From Rikenellaceae bacterium (lineage in GTDB: Bacteria > Bacteroidota > Bacteroidia > Bacteroidales > Rikenellaceae): a DNA stretch of 64,000 bases. The position numbers and the translations under genes are program-made. Each line of letters begins with the position of its first letter. The stretch's first letter is position 1. Under the pieces are notes generated by a model. The model was not told the origin of the DNA, made no database searches, and saw only the letters and a program-made list of their open reading frames with translations. Positions 1-10,185 of this stretch are shown here, one piece after another. The DNA is taken from assembly GCA_009783565.1 (NCBI GenBank), contig WRDF01000004.1, forward strand, positions 62,001 to 126,000, written 5' to 3'.

Positions 1-50
1 GAAAACACCCCTAAATGCCTGATAAATATGCAAAAAAGTATGGGTCAGGT

Positions 51-80
51 GTTGCGGGAAAGAAATTTTATCTATCTTTG
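51..80 (+). promoter_or_regulatory. Promoter of the rpsL (str) operon
   Basis: GTTG at 51-54 and TATCTTTG at 73-80 are 18 bases apart and match the Bacteroidota sigma-ABfr consensus (TTTG or TTG, about 19 bases, TAnnTTTG). The box lies 78 bases before the rpsL start, so the leader would be about 70 nt. Nothing else is visible in the first 158 bases. Confidence 0.75.
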
Positions 81-158
81 CAGTCCGTTTTGGGCAAAAA
101 TCAAGACGAAAAATACGAGAAAAGAGGAGTTAATCAACTAAAAATCAAGGACAAAGTA

Positions 159-557
159 ATGCCAACTATCCAACAGTTAGTACGCAAGGGAAGAGTTGCG
201 ATCGTGGAGAAGAGCAAGTCTCCGGCGCTTGATTCGTGTCCGCAGCGTAGAGGAGTGTGCGTGCGTGTCTATACCACTACACCCAAGAAGCCGAACTCGG
301 CGATGCGCAAAGTGGCGCGCGTAAGGCTCACCAACAGCAAGGAGGTGAACGCATACATTCCGGGCGAGGGTCACAACCTGCAAGAGCACTCGATCGTTCT
401 GGTGCGCGGCGGCAGGGTGAAAGACCTTCCCGGCGTGCGCTATCACCTGGTGCGCGGTGCGCTCGACTCGGCAGGCGTGGACAAACGCCGTCAGCGTCGC
501 TCGAAATACGGCGCGAAGAGGCCGAAAGCGGGCAAGGCTGCTCCGGGCAAGAAATAA
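159..557 (+). CDS. rpsL: 30S ribosomal protein S12
   Basis: 132-residue S12, which sits at the decoding centre of the small subunit. The start at 159 ([12 protein letters not shown]) is chosen by family alignment; the open frame runs further upstream through the promoter and is not coding there. The conserved [10 protein letters not shown] and [12 protein letters not shown] segments are intact, so the lysines commonly mutated to streptomycin resistance are unchanged. The C-terminus is a basic tail ending APGKK. It is the first gene of the str cluster, with rpsG 125 bases downstream. Confidence 0.98.
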   Translation: MPTIQQLVRKGRVAIVEKSKSPALDSCPQRRGVCVRVYTTTPKKPNSAMRKVARVRLTNSKEVNAYIPGEGHNLQEHSIVLVRGGRVKDLPGVRYHLVRGALDSAGVDKRRQRRSKYGAKRPKAGKAAPGKK

Positions 558-645
558 TGCTTTCGAGGGGCGGATTAAGCCTTAACGATGGCAACGAGGA
601 GTCAAAAGACACTCTGACAAAACAAAGAACAACGAAAAAGTGCGA

Positions 646-670
646 AGGGCGCGCACAAATAAAACGCCCT
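646..670 (+). promoter_or_regulatory. Possible hairpin in the rpsL-rpsG spacer
   Basis: AGGGCG at 646-651 pairs with CGCCCT at 665-670 around a 13-nt A-rich loop, just before the rpsG start. In E. coli, S7 binds the rpsL-rpsG spacer to autoregulate the str operon; a similar role here is inference from position only. A 12-base direct repeat (CTGACAAAACAA) also occurs twice in the spacer. Confidence 0.3.
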
Positions 671-682
671 GACAAAACAACA

Positions 683-1159
683 ATGAGAAAAACAAAGCCT
701 AAAAAGCGAATTCTACTTCCGGATCCCAAGTTCGGCGACGTGCAGGTAACACGGTTCGTGAACAACTTGATGCTGGATGGCAAGAAGAGTATTGCCTACA
801 CGATTTTCTACGATTCGTTGAACATCATAGGCGAGAAGATGAAGGATGCAGACAAGGCGCCTGTCGAAGTTTGGAAGCAGGCACTGGAAAACATCACGCC
901 TCAGGTGGAGGTTAAATCGCGCCGCGTGGGCGGAGCGACGTTTCAGGTGCCTATGGAGGTGAGACCCGAGCGCAAAGTTTCTATCAGCATGAAAAACCTT
1001 GTACTTTATTCTCGTAAGCGCGCGGGACGTTCGATGGCCGAAAAACTTGCAGGAGAGATCATGGCGGCATATAATCAGGAAGGTGCTGCTTACAAACGTA
1101 AGGAAGAGATGCACCGTATGGCCGATGCCAATAAGGCATTCGCACATTTCAGATTCTAA
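683..1159 (+). CDS. rpsG: 30S ribosomal protein S7
   Basis: 158-residue S7, the primary 16S rRNA-binding protein that nucleates the 30S head. The start at 683 (MRKTKPKKR) matches family members; the longer open frame upstream overlaps rpsL in another frame and is discarded. The core segments [15 protein letters not shown] and [11 protein letters not shown] are conserved, and the end ([13 protein letters not shown]) is typical. It is followed 30 bases later by fusA. Confidence 0.98.
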   Translation: MRKTKPKKRILLPDPKFGDVQVTRFVNNLMLDGKKSIAYTIFYDSLNIIGEKMKDADKAPVEVWKQALENITPQVEVKSRRVGGATFQVPMEVRPERKVSISMKNLVLYSRKRAGRSMAEKLAGEIMAAYNQEGAAYKRKEEMHRMADANKAFAHFRF

Positions 1160-1189
1160 CAGCGGAAGGGGGAAGAGAAGAGAGTAAGG

Positions 1190-3310
1190 ATGGCAACAAG
1201 AGATCTGAAATATACGAGGAACATCGGCATCATGGCTCACATCGATGCGGGCAAAACCACGACGTCGGAGCGCATTCTGTTCTACACGGGCAAGACCTAC
1301 AAAATCGGAGAGACCCACGAAGGGACGGCGACGATGGACTGGATGGCCCAGGAACAGGAACGCGGGATCACGATCACGTCGGCTGCGACGACGGCGTTCT
1401 GGAAGTACCGCGACCAGATGTACCAGATGAATATCATCGACACGCCAGGTCACGTGGACTTCACGGTGGAGGTGGAGCGTTCGCTGAGGGTGCTGGACGG
1501 CGCGATTGCGACGTTCTGTGCCGTAGGCGGCGTCGAGCCGCAGTCGGAGACCGTGTGGCGGCAGGCCGATAAATATGCCGTTCCGCGTATCGGGTACGTA
1601 AATAAGATGGACCGCACGGGGGCTGATTTTCTTGCGGTATGCACGCAGGTGCACGAGCGGCTGGGAGCTAATGCCATGCCGGTGGCAATGCCTATCGGCG
1701 CGGAAGATAAATTCCGTGGAATAGTAGACCTTATATATAATAGGGCGCTCATATACCACGAAGACAAGAAGCAGGAACTCGTCAATTATACATACGAGGA
1801 TATCCCGGCGGAGATGAAAGCCGAGTGCGAAGAGTGGCGCAATAAGCTCATCGAGGAGGTGGCGACGCTCGACGACGCACTCATGGAGAAGTTCTTCGAC
1901 GACCCGGCCTCGATCACTCCCGAAGAGTTGATCGCAGCGGTGCGCAAAGCGACCATCGAAATGGCTATTGTCCCGATGCTGTGCGGCTCGTCGTTCAAGA
2001 ACAAGGGCGTGCAACTGTTGCTCGACTCGGTGATGGCCTACCTGCCTTCGCCGTTGGACGTGGGTGCGGTTATCGGCGTCGATCCGAATACGGAAAAGGA
2101 GGTCGAGCGCAAACCGGACGAAAAAGAGCCGTTCTGTGCTTTGGCGTTCAAGATTGCGACCGACCCGTTCGTGGGGCGTTTGGCGTTCATCCGCGTTTAT
2201 TCGGGGAAACTCGACGGCGGAAGTTATGTGCTGAACTCGCGTTCGGGCAAGAAGGAGCGCATCAGCCGCCTGTATCAGATGCACGCGAACAAGCAGAACC
2301 CTATCGAAAGCGTCGGTGCGGGCGATATTTGCGCGGTCGTGGGCTTCAAAGATATACGCACGGGCGACACGCTGTGTGCCGAGAATGCGCCGGTAGTGCT
2401 GGAAGCTATAACGTTCCCCGAAACGGTTATCGGGATTGCCGTTGAGCCGAAAACACAGAAAGACCTCGACAAGTTGGGTGTGGCGTTGGGCAAACTCTCG
2501 GAGGAAGACCCGACGTTCAACGTCAAGAGCGACCCCGACAGCGGCCAGACCGTAATCAACGGTATGGGCGAACTGCATTTGGAGATCATCGTAGACCGGC
2601 TGAAACGCGAATTCGGCGTGGAAATCAATCAGGGACAGCCGCAGGTGAACTACAAGGAGGCTCTCACGGGAATGGTCGCGCACCGCGAGGTGTTCAAGAA
2701 GCAGACCGGCGGGCGCGGGAAATTCGCCGACATACAGTTCGAGATAGGGCCGGCAGACGATGCGCAGTTCATGGGATTGCAGTTCGTCGATCAGGTCAAG
2801 GGCGGCAACATTCCGAAGGAGTTCATCCCGTCGGTTCAGAAGGGTTTCGAGGCTGCGATGACCAACGGCGCGTTGGCCGGCTATCAGATGGACAGCATGA
2901 AGGTGACGCTTTTGGACGGTTCGTACCACAACGTGGACTCCGACCAGTTGTCGTTCGAGATCGCGGCGCGCAACGGTTATCGCGCGGCAGCGCTCAAAGC
3001 CAGGCCGGTTATCAAAGAGCCGATCATGGCGGTCGAAGTGGTAACGCCCGAAGAATACATGGGCGACATCATCGGCGACCTGAACAAACGCCGCGGACAG
3101 ATTGCGGGCATGGAGTCGAAAGGCACGGCACGCGTTGTTAAGGCCAGAGTACCGCTCGCCGAAATGTTCGGATACGTCACCGTGCTCCGTACGCTGTCGT
3201 CGGGACGCGCGACGTCTTCGATGGAGTTTTCGCATTTTGAAGAAGTTCCGGCCAGCATCGCCAAAGAGGTGATAGAAAAGGCCAGCGGGCGCAAATGCGG
3301 GGAAGAATAA
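1190..3310 (+). CDS. fusA: Translation elongation factor G
   Basis: 706-residue GTPase that drives ribosomal translocation and, with RRF, ribosome recycling. The G1 motif AHIDAGKTT (residues 17-25), switch I RGITI, DTPGH and NKMD are all present, followed by domains II to V, with the C-terminal [22 protein letters not shown] segment that contacts the A site. Length is normal. It lies between rpsG and rpsJ; tuf does not follow it, as is common in Bacteroidota. A long open frame on the opposite strand is a shadow of its codon use. Confidence 0.98.
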   Translation: MATRDLKYTRNIGIMAHIDAGKTTTSERILFYTGKTYKIGETHEGTATMDWMAQEQERGITITSAATTAFWKYRDQMYQMNIIDTPGHVDFTVEVERSLRVLDGAIATFCAVGGVEPQSETVWRQADKYAVPRIGYVNKMDRTGADFLAVCTQVHERLGANAMPVAMPIGAEDKFRGIVDLIYNRALIYHEDKKQELVNYTYEDIPAEMKAECEEWRNKLIEEVATLDDALMEKFFDDPASITPEELIAAVRKATIEMAIVPMLCGSSFKNKGVQLLLDSVMAYLPSPLDVGAVIGVDPNTEKEVERKPDEKEPFCALAFKIATDPFVGRLAFIRVYSGKLDGGSYVLNSRSGKKERISRLYQMHANKQNPIESVGAGDICAVVGFKDIRTGDTLCAENAPVVLEAITFPETVIGIAVEPKTQKDLDKLGVALGKLSEEDPTFNVKSDPDSGQTVINGMGELHLEIIVDRLKREFGVEINQGQPQVNYKEALTGMVAHREVFKKQTGGRGKFADIQFEIGPADDAQFMGLQFVDQVKGGNIPKEFIPSVQKGFEAAMTNGALAGYQMDSMKVTLLDGSYHNVDSDQLSFEIAARNGYRAAALKARPVIKEPIMAVEVVTPEEYMGDIIGDLNKRRGQIAGMESKGTARVVKARVPLAEMFGYVTVLRTLSSGRATSSMEFSHFEEVPASIAKEVIEKASGRKCGEE

Positions 3311-3336
3311 TAGTTGCTTACAAAAAAGAAAACGAT

Positions 3337-3639
3337 ATGAGCCAGAAAATCAGAATCAAACTCAAATCATTCGATCACAATTTGGTCGACAAGTCGGCCG
3401 AGAAGATCGTCAAAACCGTAAAAAGTTCGGGTGCGGTGGTCAGCGGGCCGATTCCGCTACCGACGCAGAAGAAGATATTTACGGTGAACCGCTCGACTTT
3501 CGTGAACAAGAAAGCACGCGAGCAGTTCCAATTCAGCACGTTCAAGCGCATCCTCGACATCTATTCGTCGACGCCCAAAACGATCGACGCACTGATGAAA
3601 CTCGAACTCCCCTCAGGCGTCGAAGTCGAAATCAAGGTG
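3337..3639 (+). CDS. rpsJ: 30S ribosomal protein S10
   Basis: 101-residue S10 (NusE), a 30S head protein that also joins antitermination complexes. The chosen start at 3337 ([14 protein letters not shown]) is the family start; an in-frame extension back into the end of fusA is not coding. Stop TGA occupies 3640-3642 and is followed at once by the stop-abutting palindromic repeat. The gap to rplC, 113 bases, is unusually wide for this operon. Confidence 0.98.
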
Positions 3640-3642
3640 TGA

Positions 3643-3673
3643 CACACACGCGTGTGTTTTCCAGCCTGCCGGC
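3643..3673 (+). repeat. Stop-abutting palindromic element, copy 1 (after rpsJ)
   Basis: Directly after the rpsJ stop come CA, then CACACGCGTGTG, TTTTCC and AGCCTGCCGG. The 12-mer is a perfect palindrome of alternating pyrimidine and purine. This copy sits inside the S10 operon, so it is unlikely to be an obligate terminator. The remaining bases to rplC are A-rich and show no clear promoter. Confidence 0.85.
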
Positions 3674-3755
3674 AGAGGGGGCAAGAAAAGGAGAGTGTGT
3701 GAGGGAGAAACAAAAACGAAAAGCAACACAACAATAAACACAACTAATTGACAAA

Positions 3756-4373
3756 ATGTCAGGACTAATTGGAAAAAAAATCGGAATGACTTCCGTTTTC
3801 AGTGCCGAGGGTAAAAATATACCATGCACTGTTATTGAAGCTGGTCCCTGCGTTGTTACGCAAATCAAGACTGTGGAGAAAGACGGTTACGCCGCAGTAC
3901 AGATTGCCTATGACGAGAGAAGCGAAAAGCATACCAGCAGTCCCCAGCTCGGCCACTTCAAGAAGGCCGGCACTACACCGAAACGCCGCCTTGCAGAGTT
4001 CAAGAGCTTCCCTGAGGGGCTGAACATAGGCGACACGGTAACGCTCGATGTGTTCATGGACGACGACTGGGTCGACGTCACGGGCGTGTCGAAAGGTAAA
4101 GGTTTTCAGGGCGTTGTGAAACGTCACGGATTTGCCGGTGTGGGCGGACAGACCCACGGTCAGCATAACCGTCAGCGCAAACCCGGTTCGCTGGGCGCGG
4201 CATCGTATCCCGGACGCGTGTTCAAAGGCAAAAAACTGCCGGGACAGACGGGCAACGAGACCGTTAAGGTGCTGAACCTCAAAATTTTGAAGAAACTGCC
4301 GGAGAGCAACCTGCTCCTCGTGAAAGGGTCGATACCCGGAGCGAAGGGGTCGTATTTACTAATCGAAGATTAA
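3756..4373 (+). CDS. rplC: 50S ribosomal protein L3
   Basis: 205-residue L3, an early assembly protein of the large subunit that reaches the peptidyl-transferase centre. [15 protein letters not shown] at the N-terminus and the central loop around [20 protein letters not shown] are diagnostic. The glutamine normally methylated in L3 lies in this loop in other bacteria. Nine bases separate it from rplD, so the two are translated together. Confidence 0.98.
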   Translation: MSGLIGKKIGMTSVFSAEGKNIPCTVIEAGPCVVTQIKTVEKDGYAAVQIAYDERSEKHTSSPQLGHFKKAGTTPKRRLAEFKSFPEGLNIGDTVTLDVFMDDDWVDVTGVSKGKGFQGVVKRHGFAGVGGQTHGQHNRQRKPGSLGAASYPGRVFKGKKLPGQTGNETVKVLNLKILKKLPESNLLLVKGSIPGAKGSYLLIED

Positions 4374-4382
4374 GACACGGAC

Positions 4383-5009
4383 ATGGAACTGAATATATAT
4401 AATACGTCGGGCGCAGAGACGGGCAAGAAAGTCGCGCTCAGTGACAAGGTCTTCGGTGTAGAACCCAACGACCACGCGATCTACCTCGACGTAAAGCAAT
4501 ATCTGGCAAATCAGCGCCAGGGTACGCATAAGACCAAGCAGCGCAACGAAGTTGCGGGTTCGACAAGGAAATTGAAACGGCAAAAAGGTACGGGCGGCGC
4601 GCGCGCAGGCTCTATCATGTCGCCGCTGTTCGTTGGCGGAGGCCGCATCTTCGGACCCCAGCCGCGCGATTACAGTTTCAAGCTCAACAAGAAACTGAAA
4701 CAGTTGGCACGCCGCAGCGCGCTGGCCTATAAGGCGAAGGGCGATGCGATCACCGTCGTGGAAGACTTCACGTTCGAGACTCCGAAGACCAAGTCGTTCA
4801 TCGCGATGGCCGAAAGCCTCAAACTTGGCGGCAAGAAGTTGCTCGTGATCGTGCCTGAGACGAACCACAACGTAACGCTCTCGGCCCGTAACTTACAGAA
4901 CGTCAAAGTAGTACCGGCAGCGAACGTGAACACTTACGACGTGATGAACGCCGGCGCTCTGCTTATGAGCGAAGGGTCGGTAGGGATTATCAACGAAATG
5001 TTAGCCTAA
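4383..5009 (+). CDS. rplD: 50S ribosomal protein L4
   Basis: 208-residue L4, which lines the nascent peptide exit tunnel. The loop segment [15 protein letters not shown] is the tunnel extension where macrolide-resistance changes arise; it looks wild type. In gammaproteobacteria L4 autoregulates the S10 operon, but no equivalent leader is visible here. rplW follows after 20 bases. Confidence 0.97.
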   Translation: MELNIYNTSGAETGKKVALSDKVFGVEPNDHAIYLDVKQYLANQRQGTHKTKQRNEVAGSTRKLKRQKGTGGARAGSIMSPLFVGGGRIFGPQPRDYSFKLNKKLKQLARRSALAYKAKGDAITVVEDFTFETPKTKSFIAMAESLKLGGKKLLVIVPETNHNVTLSARNLQNVKVVPAANVNTYDVMNAGALLMSEGSVGIINEMLA

Positions 5010-5029
5010 ACACAAGAGACACACGAAAG

Positions 5030-5320
5030 ATGGAAATTCTGATTAAGCCGATATTGACCGAGAAAATGACGGTTCAGGGCGAAAAGCTGAACCGCTACGG
5101 TTTCATAGTGGATCCGAGGGCTAACAAACACCAGATCCGCACTGCCGTCGAGCAGATGTACGATGTAAAGGTTTCCGATGTCAATACCATTAAGTATATG
5201 GGCAAAGCGCGAAGCCGTTACACGAAGGCCGGTCTTCTGAAAGGGCGTACCGATAGCTTCAAAAAAGCGATCATCACCCTCAAAGAAGGCGACAAGATTG
5301 ATTTTTACAGCAGCATCTAA
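5030..5320 (+). CDS. rplW: 50S ribosomal protein L23
   Basis: 96-residue L23 at the tunnel exit, the docking site for trigger factor and SRP. The start MEILIKPILTEKMT and the YGFIVDPRANKHQIRTAVE segment are typical. Length is normal for Bacteroidota. It sits between rplD and rplB with short gaps of 20 and 13 bases. Confidence 0.97.
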   Translation: MEILIKPILTEKMTVQGEKLNRYGFIVDPRANKHQIRTAVEQMYDVKVSDVNTIKYMGKARSRYTKAGLLKGRTDSFKKAIITLKEGDKIDFYSSI

Positions 5321-5333
5321 TCCGTAAACGACG

Positions 5334-6158
5334 ATGGCAGTAAAGAAATATAAACCCGTAACACCGGGTACGAGACATAAGATCGCGGCGACTTTCGATG
5401 AGGTCACCACGAGAAAGCCTGAGAAATCGCTGCTCACGCCCCAGAAAAACTCCGGCGGACGCAACAACTCGGGACGCATGACAGTGCGCTACCGCGCCGG
5501 CGGCCACAAGCAAATGTACCGCGTCATCGACTTCAAGCGCGCCAAAGACGGCATGACTGCAACGGTGAAGACCATAGAGTACGATCCGAACCGCTCGGCA
5601 CGTATCGCTTTGGTCGTGTACACCGATGGCTCGAAGAGCTACATCCTTGCGCCGAACGGCCTGAAAGTAGGTCAGGTGATCGAAAGCGGCGCAGGCGTTG
5701 CGCCTGAGGTGGGCAACGCACTGCTGCTGGGCGAGATTCCGCTCGGAACGGTGATCCACGCAATAGAACTCTATCCGGGACAGGGCGCGGCAATGGCGCG
5801 CTCGGCCGGGACGAACGCTCAACTGCTTGCCCGCGAAGGCAAGTATGCTATCATCAAACTTCCGTCGGGCGAAACGCGCATGATCCTCACGACATGCCGC
5901 GCGACCGTCGGCGCAGTGTCGAACCCCGACCACAGCCTCGAACAGCACGGTAAAGCAGGCCGCCGCCGCTGGCTCGGCCGCAAGCCGCACAACCGGGGCG
6001 TGACGATGAACCCCGTAGACCACCCCATGGGCGGTGGCGAAGGACGTGCATCAGGCGGTCACCCGCGCTCGCGTAAGGGTCTGTTGGCCAAAGGCTACAA
6101 AACCCGCGCGCCGAAAAAGGCTTCGACGAAGTTTATCATTTCTAAGAGGAAAAAATAA
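5334..6158 (+). CDS. rplB: 50S ribosomal protein L2
   Basis: 274-residue L2, required for subunit association and peptidyl transfer. Recognised by the [19 protein letters not shown] segment and the C-terminal [21 protein letters not shown], which holds the conserved histidine. Normal length and intact. rpsS follows 13 bases downstream. Confidence 0.98.
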   Translation: MAVKKYKPVTPGTRHKIAATFDEVTTRKPEKSLLTPQKNSGGRNNSGRMTVRYRAGGHKQMYRVIDFKRAKDGMTATVKTIEYDPNRSARIALVVYTDGSKSYILAPNGLKVGQVIESGAGVAPEVGNALLLGEIPLGTVIHAIELYPGQGAAMARSAGTNAQLLAREGKYAIIKLPSGETRMILTTCRATVGAVSNPDHSLEQHGKAGRRRWLGRKPHNRGVTMNPVDHPMGGGEGRASGGHPRSRKGLLAKGYKTRAPKKASTKFIISKRKK

Positions 6159-6171
6159 AAAAGCATAGTAA

Positions 6172-6441
6172 ATGAGTCGTTCACTGAAAAAAGGCCCATA
6201 CATTGAGCCTAAACTTGAAAGCAGAGTGCTTGCCCAAAAAGAAGGAGGCAAGAAAACTGTCATCAAGACATGGTCGCGAGCCAGCATGATCTCGCCCGAC
6301 TTCGTGGGGCAGACCATAGCGGTCCACAACGGGAACAAGTTCATACCCGTCTACGTAACCGAAAACATGGTTGGACACAAGCTCGGCGAATTCTCGCCTA
6401 CGCGCAACTTCCGCGGTCACGCAGGCAACAAAAAGAAATAA
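6172..6441 (+). CDS. rpsS: 30S ribosomal protein S19
   Basis: 89-residue S19 of the 30S head, forming a complex with S13. [16 protein letters not shown] and [23 protein letters not shown] are family hallmarks. The gene is intact and lies 27 bases before rplV. Confidence 0.97.
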   Translation: MSRSLKKGPYIEPKLESRVLAQKEGGKKTVIKTWSRASMISPDFVGQTIAVHNGNKFIPVYVTENMVGHKLGEFSPTRNFRGHAGNKKK

Positions 6442-6468
6442 CAAGGGGAAGGTTAATACATAAGAAAG

Positions 6469-6900
6469 ATGGGTTCAAGAAAACACATAATGGCCGAACA
6501 ACATAAGGCCGCAAAGAAGCAGAAGGCGATAGCCATTCTGCGTGATTGCCCGACTTCCCCGCGTAAGATGCGTCTGGTGGCCGACACCATTCGCGGCGTG
6601 GAAGTAAACAAAGCGTTGGGTCTGCTGCGTTACTCGCAGAAACATGCGTCGATTCCGCTCGAAAAACTGCTCAAATCGGCGATCACCAACTGGGAGGCCA
6701 AGAACGAAGGACAGCGTCTGGAAGACACGCCGCTGTGCGTCAAGGAAATATACGTAGACGGAGGTCGCATGTTGAAGCGCATTCAGCCTGCGCCGCAAGG
6801 TCGCGCGCACAGGATTCGCAAGCGTTCGAACCACGTGACGATAGTAGTAGACAAAATCGTAACCAAAGAAAAAACAAAGGCAGATGGGACAGAAAGTTAA
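6469..6900 (+). CDS. rplV: 50S ribosomal protein L22
   Basis: 143-residue L22, whose beta-hairpin lines the exit tunnel. The start [10 protein letters not shown] is preferred over the internal ATG at 6490 because Bacteroidota L22 proteins begin with a comparable MGxRK sequence. [17 protein letters not shown] is conserved. Its 3' end overlaps rpsC by 17 bases, which suggests translational coupling. Confidence 0.95.
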   Translation: MGSRKHIMAEQHKAAKKQKAIAILRDCPTSPRKMRLVADTIRGVEVNKALGLLRYSQKHASIPLEKLLKSAITNWEAKNEGQRLEDTPLCVKEIYVDGGRMLKRIQPAPQGRAHRIRKRSNHVTIVVDKIVTKEKTKADGTES

Positions 6901-7744
6901 TCCGATAGCAAATCGTCTGGGCATTATCCGCGGTTGGGACTCCAACTGGTACGGCGGCGCGGATTTTTCCGACAAGCTCGTCGAAGATGCCAAGATCCGC
7001 AAGTATCTGGAAACCCGTCTGGCCAAAGCGAGCATCTCGAAAATAATTATCGAGAGAACGCTGAAAATGGTGACGGTGACGATCTCTACGGCGCGTCCGG
7101 GCATTATCATCGGCAAGGGCGGCCAGGAGGTGGACAAACTGAAAGAAGAACTTAAAAAGTTCACCGGCAAGGACGTTCAGATAAACATTTTCGAGATCAA
7201 GCGTCCGGAACTGGACGCGATGATCGTTGCCACAAACATCGCACGCCAGCTCGAAGGGCGCATCTCGTACCGCCGCGCACTGAAAACCGCTATCGCATCG
7301 ACGATGCGCATGGGTGCGGAGGGAATCAAGATTCAGGTCTCCGGCCGCGTGGGCGGAGCTGAAATGGCGCGCAGCGAGATGTACAAAGAAGGGCGCACTC
7401 CGCTGCACACTTTCCGCGCAGACATAGATTACGCTCTGGCAGAGGCGCTTACGAAAGTGGGTATCCTGGGCGTAAAGGTATGGATCTGCACGGGCGAGGT
7501 GTACGACAAGCGCGACTTGTTCGAAATCGGCGGAGCGAGCGCAACGGCAGGTCCGGGAGGCGCACCGCGCCGTGACGACCGTCCGCGCAGAGCAGGCGAC
7601 CGCGACGGACGCGGCCCGCGCGGTGAGAGAGGCGAAAGAGGTGAGCGCGGAGAACGCGGAGACAGAGGTGACAGAGGCGGCGACCGCAGAGGCGGTGGTG
7701 GCGGCGGTGATCGTCGTCCGCGCCGCAACCCTAATAATAAATAA
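6884..7744 (+). CDS. rpsC: 30S ribosomal protein S3 with a long Arg/Gly-rich tail
   Basis: 286-residue S3, part of the mRNA entry channel and its helicase activity. Residues 1 to about 215 are the normal protein (KH domain near [15 protein letters not shown]3 C-domain near [11 protein letters not shown]). From about residue 226 it carries a 60-residue extension of repeated GER, GDR and RGG units, more than the usual S3 tail. RGG-type sequence commonly binds RNA; the role here is not known. A hairpin element separates it from rplP. Confidence 0.96.
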   Translation: MGQKVNPIANRLGIIRGWDSNWYGGADFSDKLVEDAKIRKYLETRLAKASISKIIIERTLKMVTVTISTARPGIIIGKGGQEVDKLKEELKKFTGKDVQINIFEIKRPELDAMIVATNIARQLEGRISYRRALKTAIASTMRMGAEGIKIQVSGRVGGAEMARSEMYKEGRTPLHTFRADIDYALAEALTKVGILGVKVWICTGEVYDKRDLFEIGGASATAGPGGAPRRDDRPRRAGDRDGRGPRGERGERGERGERGDRGDRGGDRRGGGGGGDRRPRRNPNNK

Positions 7745-7752
7745 TCCTTCTA

Positions 7753-7915
7753 AGAGTTTGTCTAGATTTTCCTGTCGAAGTTATTTGGTATTTATTTTCG
7801 GATGATTTCGGCGGAAAATTTTGCAGGCGTAGCAGGGGCTACGGCGAAAAATTTTCCGCCGAAAGCACCGGAAAGAGAATCAAAGAACGAAAACAGGAAA
7901 TTTTAAACAAGCTCT
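7753..7915. mobile_element. MITE-like long hairpin between rpsC and rplP
   Basis: A 163-base near-palindrome with no coding capacity. Outer arms 7753-7775 and 7893-7915 match at 18 of 23 positions. Inner arms 7806-7822 and 7848-7864 are perfect over 17 bases (TTTCGGCGGAAAATTTT), and a further perfect 6-bp stem (CGTAGC, loop AGGG) forms the tip. The sequence between the arms also pairs in part. It looks like a miniature inverted-repeat element inserted in the S10 operon spacer. No clear target duplication was seen. Confidence 0.65.
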
Positions 7916-7929
7916 AAAAGCGAAAAGCA

Positions 7930-8358
7930 ATGTTACAGCCAAAAAAGACCAGATACAGAAGAATGCAGAAAGGACGCATGAAGGGTCTCGCTCAGAGAGG
8001 GAACCAACTTGCGTTCGGCTCGTTCGGAATCAAAGCGCTCGACAGTTCGTGGATCACCGGTCGTCAGATCGAAGCGGCCCGTCAGGCTATCGTGCGCTAT
8101 ATGAAACGCGAGGGACAGATATGGATTCGCATCTTCCCCGACAAGCCGATAACCAAAAAGCCCGCCGAGGTACGTATGGGTAAGGGTAAAGGCGCTCCGG
8201 AAGGATTCGTCGCGCCCGTAACGCCCGGCCGTATCCTGATCGAGGCCGAAGGCGTGCCCTACGAAGTGGCCAAAGAGGCACTGAGGCTCGGCGCGCAGAA
8301 ACTCCCGATTCCGGTGAAACTCATCGTGCGCAGGGACTATACTGAAACGTCAATCTAA
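7930..8358 (+). CDS. rplP: 50S ribosomal protein L16
   Basis: 142-residue L16, which contacts A-site tRNA and helps organise the peptidyl-transferase centre. [19 protein letters not shown] and the later [14 protein letters not shown] are conserved, including the arginine region that is hydroxylated in E. coli. It lies downstream of the rpsC-rplP hairpin element and 8 bases before rpmC. Confidence 0.97.
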   Translation: MLQPKKTRYRRMQKGRMKGLAQRGNQLAFGSFGIKALDSSWITGRQIEAARQAIVRYMKREGQIWIRIFPDKPITKKPAEVRMGKGKGAPEGFVAPVTPGRILIEAEGVPYEVAKEALRLGAQKLPIPVKLIVRRDYTETSI

Positions 8359-8366
8359 CCGGCACT

Positions 8367-8558
8367 ATGAAAACAAGAGAAATTACGGAGCTTACGGTAG
8401 CCGAGATTAAAGAGAGATTGGACGCTACGCGCGCGGACCTGAACCGCATGAAGCTGAACCACACGGTATCGCCGGTGGAAAATTCGAGCCTGTTGAAAAA
8501 AACCCGCAGAGACATCGCACGTATGCTGACCGTTCTGCAACAAAAACAAAATAACTAA
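8367..8558 (+). CDS. rpmC: 50S ribosomal protein L29
   Basis: 63-residue two-helix protein near the tunnel exit, next to L23. MKTREITELTVAEIKERL and NSSLLKKTRRDIARMLTVL fit the family. It sits between rplP and rpsQ. Confidence 0.95.
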   Translation: MKTREITELTVAEIKERLDATRADLNRMKLNHTVSPVENSSLLKKTRRDIARMLTVLQQKQNN

Positions 8559-8573
8559 GCGAGGGGGCAGAAT

Positions 8574-8885
8574 ATGGAGACAGGGAATACAGGGGCCGGC
8601 AATCAAATGGGGGCCGACAACAATAAAGGGATGGAAAGGAATAACCGAAAAGAGAGAATCGGGACTGTGGTGAGCAACAAGATGGATAAAACCGTCACGG
8701 TTGCCGTCCGCCGGAAGGTGAAACACCCGATCTACGGGAAATTCGTGAACAAGACCACGAAGTTCGTGGCTGCCGACGACCAGAACACATGCAACCCGGG
8801 CGACCGCATCCGCATCATGGAGACGCGTCCGCTGAGCAAAACGAAACGTTGGAGATTAGTAGAAATAATTGAAAGAGCGAAATAG
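8574..8885 (+). CDS. rpsQ: 30S ribosomal protein S17, start uncertain
   Basis: S17, an early 16S rRNA binder with an OB fold. From 8574 it is 103 residues; family members are near 85, which corresponds to the internal ATG at 8631 ([17 protein letters not shown]). The first ATG follows a purine-rich GCGAGGGGG, while the second is preceded closely by AAAGGG, so both are possible. The N-terminal extra 19 residues are Gly/Asn-rich. The core from [16 protein letters not shown] onward is normal. Confidence 0.9.
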   Translation: METGNTGAGNQMGADNNKGMERNNRKERIGTVVSNKMDKTVTVAVRRKVKHPIYGKFVNKTTKFVAADDQNTCNPGDRIRIMETRPLSKTKRWRLVEIIERAK

Positions 8886-8887
8886 CC

Positions 8888-9253
8888 ATGCTGCAACAGG
8901 AAAGTAGAATGATCGTGGCCGACAACAGCGGCGCAAAGGAAGTGCTTTGCATCCGCGTGCTCGGAGGAACGAGAAAGCGCTATGCGTCGATCGGCGACCG
9001 CGTGAAAGTCACGGTGAAGAGCGCAACCCCCTCAGGCGACATCAAGAAGGGGACGGTCTCCAACGCCGTGGTCGTGAGAACAAAGAAAGAGATCAGGCGC
9101 GCGAACGGATCATACATCCGTTTCGACGACAACGCCGTGGTACTGCTCAACAATCAGGGAGAGATGAGAGGAACACGTATATTCGGGCCGGTAGCCAGAG
9201 AGTTGCGCGACCAGTATATGAAGATCATCTCGCTTGCACCGGAGGTACTATAA
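8888..9253 (+). CDS. rplN: 50S ribosomal protein L14
   Basis: 121-residue L14, which forms an intersubunit bridge and is the docking site of Rsf[28 protein letters not shown] and [22 protein letters not shown] are diagnostic. It begins 2 bases after the rpsQ stop. Confidence 0.98.
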   Translation: MLQQESRMIVADNSGAKEVLCIRVLGGTRKRYASIGDRVKVTVKSATPSGDIKKGTVSNAVVVRTKKEIRRANGSYIRFDDNAVVLLNNQGEMRGTRIFGPVARELRDQYMKIISLAPEVL

Positions 9254-9273
9254 ATTCACAGAGGACAACAGAG

Positions 9274-9591
9274 ATGAAATTGCATATCAAAAAAGGGGAC
9301 ATGGTTTACGTGAACGCCGGCGACGACAAAGGTCAGACCGGGCGTGTCCTGAAAGTGATCCCCGAAGACCAGAAGGCTGTCGTCGAAGGGCTGAACCTCG
9401 TGTCGAAACACACGAAGCCCAACGCGAAGAACACTCAGGGCGGTATCGTAAAGAAAGAAGCGCCGATACATATCTCGAACCTGCAAGTGCTCGACCCCAA
9501 GACGGGTAAAGCGACGCGCATCGGCCGCACTCGCAACGCCGAGGGCAAATTAGTTCGCATTTCTAAAAAGTCGGGAGAGGAGATCAAGTAA
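9274..9591 (+). CDS. rplX: 50S ribosomal protein L24
   Basis: 105-residue L24, an assembly initiator with a KOW motif ([23 protein letters not shown]). The start at 9274 (MKLHIKKGD) is chosen from the family; the open frame upstream overlaps rplN and is spurious. Its TAA overlaps the rplE ATG as TAATG, so the two genes are translationally coupled. Confidence 0.97.
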   Translation: MKLHIKKGDMVYVNAGDDKGQTGRVLKVIPEDQKAVVEGLNLVSKHTKPNAKNTQGGIVKKEAPIHISNLQVLDPKTGKATRIGRTRNAEGKLVRISKKSGEEIK

Positions 9592-10163
9592 TGGCATACG
9601 TACCTACATTCAAGACGGAATATAAGCAGCGGATAGCTCCGGCGCTTATGAAGGAATTCGATTACAAGAGCGTAATGCAAGTTCCGAGACTCGAAAAGAT
9701 AGTCGTGAACCAGGGAATGGGTCAGGCTGTGGCGGACAAGAAACTCTTGGAAGTCGCACAGGAAGAACTCTCGCGGATCACGGGGCAGAGGGCCGTACAG
9801 ACGCGCTCGAAGAAAGATATTTCGAACTTCAAGCTGCGTAAGGGAATGCCGATCGGCGTGCGCGTGACGCTGCGCGACCGCAAGATGTACGAGTTCATGG
9901 AGAGGCTCGTAGCCGTAGCCCTGCCGCGTGTACGCGACTTTCAGGGAATCAACGAAAAGTTCGACGGACGCGGGAACTACACTCTCGGCATCACCGAACA
10001 GATAATCTTTCCGGAGATCGACATCGACAAGATCACCAAGATCTTCGGCATGGAAGTGACGTTCGTAACAACGGCCGACACCGATACAGAGGCGTACGCG
10101 CTGCTGCGCGAATTCGGCCTGCCGTTCAAAAATGCCAAGAAAAAAGTCGCGGCAACGGAATAA
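9591..10163 (+). CDS. rplE: 50S ribosomal protein L5
   Basis: 190-residue 5S rRNA-binding L5, which contacts P-site tRNA. Conserved segments include [25 protein letters not shown] and FPEIDIDKI. Slightly longer than E. coli L5, as usual in this phylum. Coupled to rplX through a one-base overlap. Confidence 0.97.
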   Translation: MAYVPTFKTEYKQRIAPALMKEFDYKSVMQVPRLEKIVVNQGMGQAVADKKLLEVAQEELSRITGQRAVQTRSKKDISNFKLRKGMPIGVRVTLRDRKMYEFMERLVAVALPRVRDFQGINEKFDGRGNYTLGITEQIIFPEIDIDKITKIFGMEVTFVTTADTDTEAYALLREFGLPFKNAKKKVAATE

Positions 10164-10185
10164 AGAGCTTTAATCAAAAGAGATA

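Noticed and set aside
15..158. N-terminal extension of rpsL from position 15
   Set aside because: It crosses the promoter at 51-80, and S12 families begin at the ATG at 159.
713..3235. Long open frame on the minus strand opposite fusA and rpsG
   Set aside because: It mirrors real genes whose conserved domains are on the + strand; its translation is Arg/His-rich with no recognisable domain.
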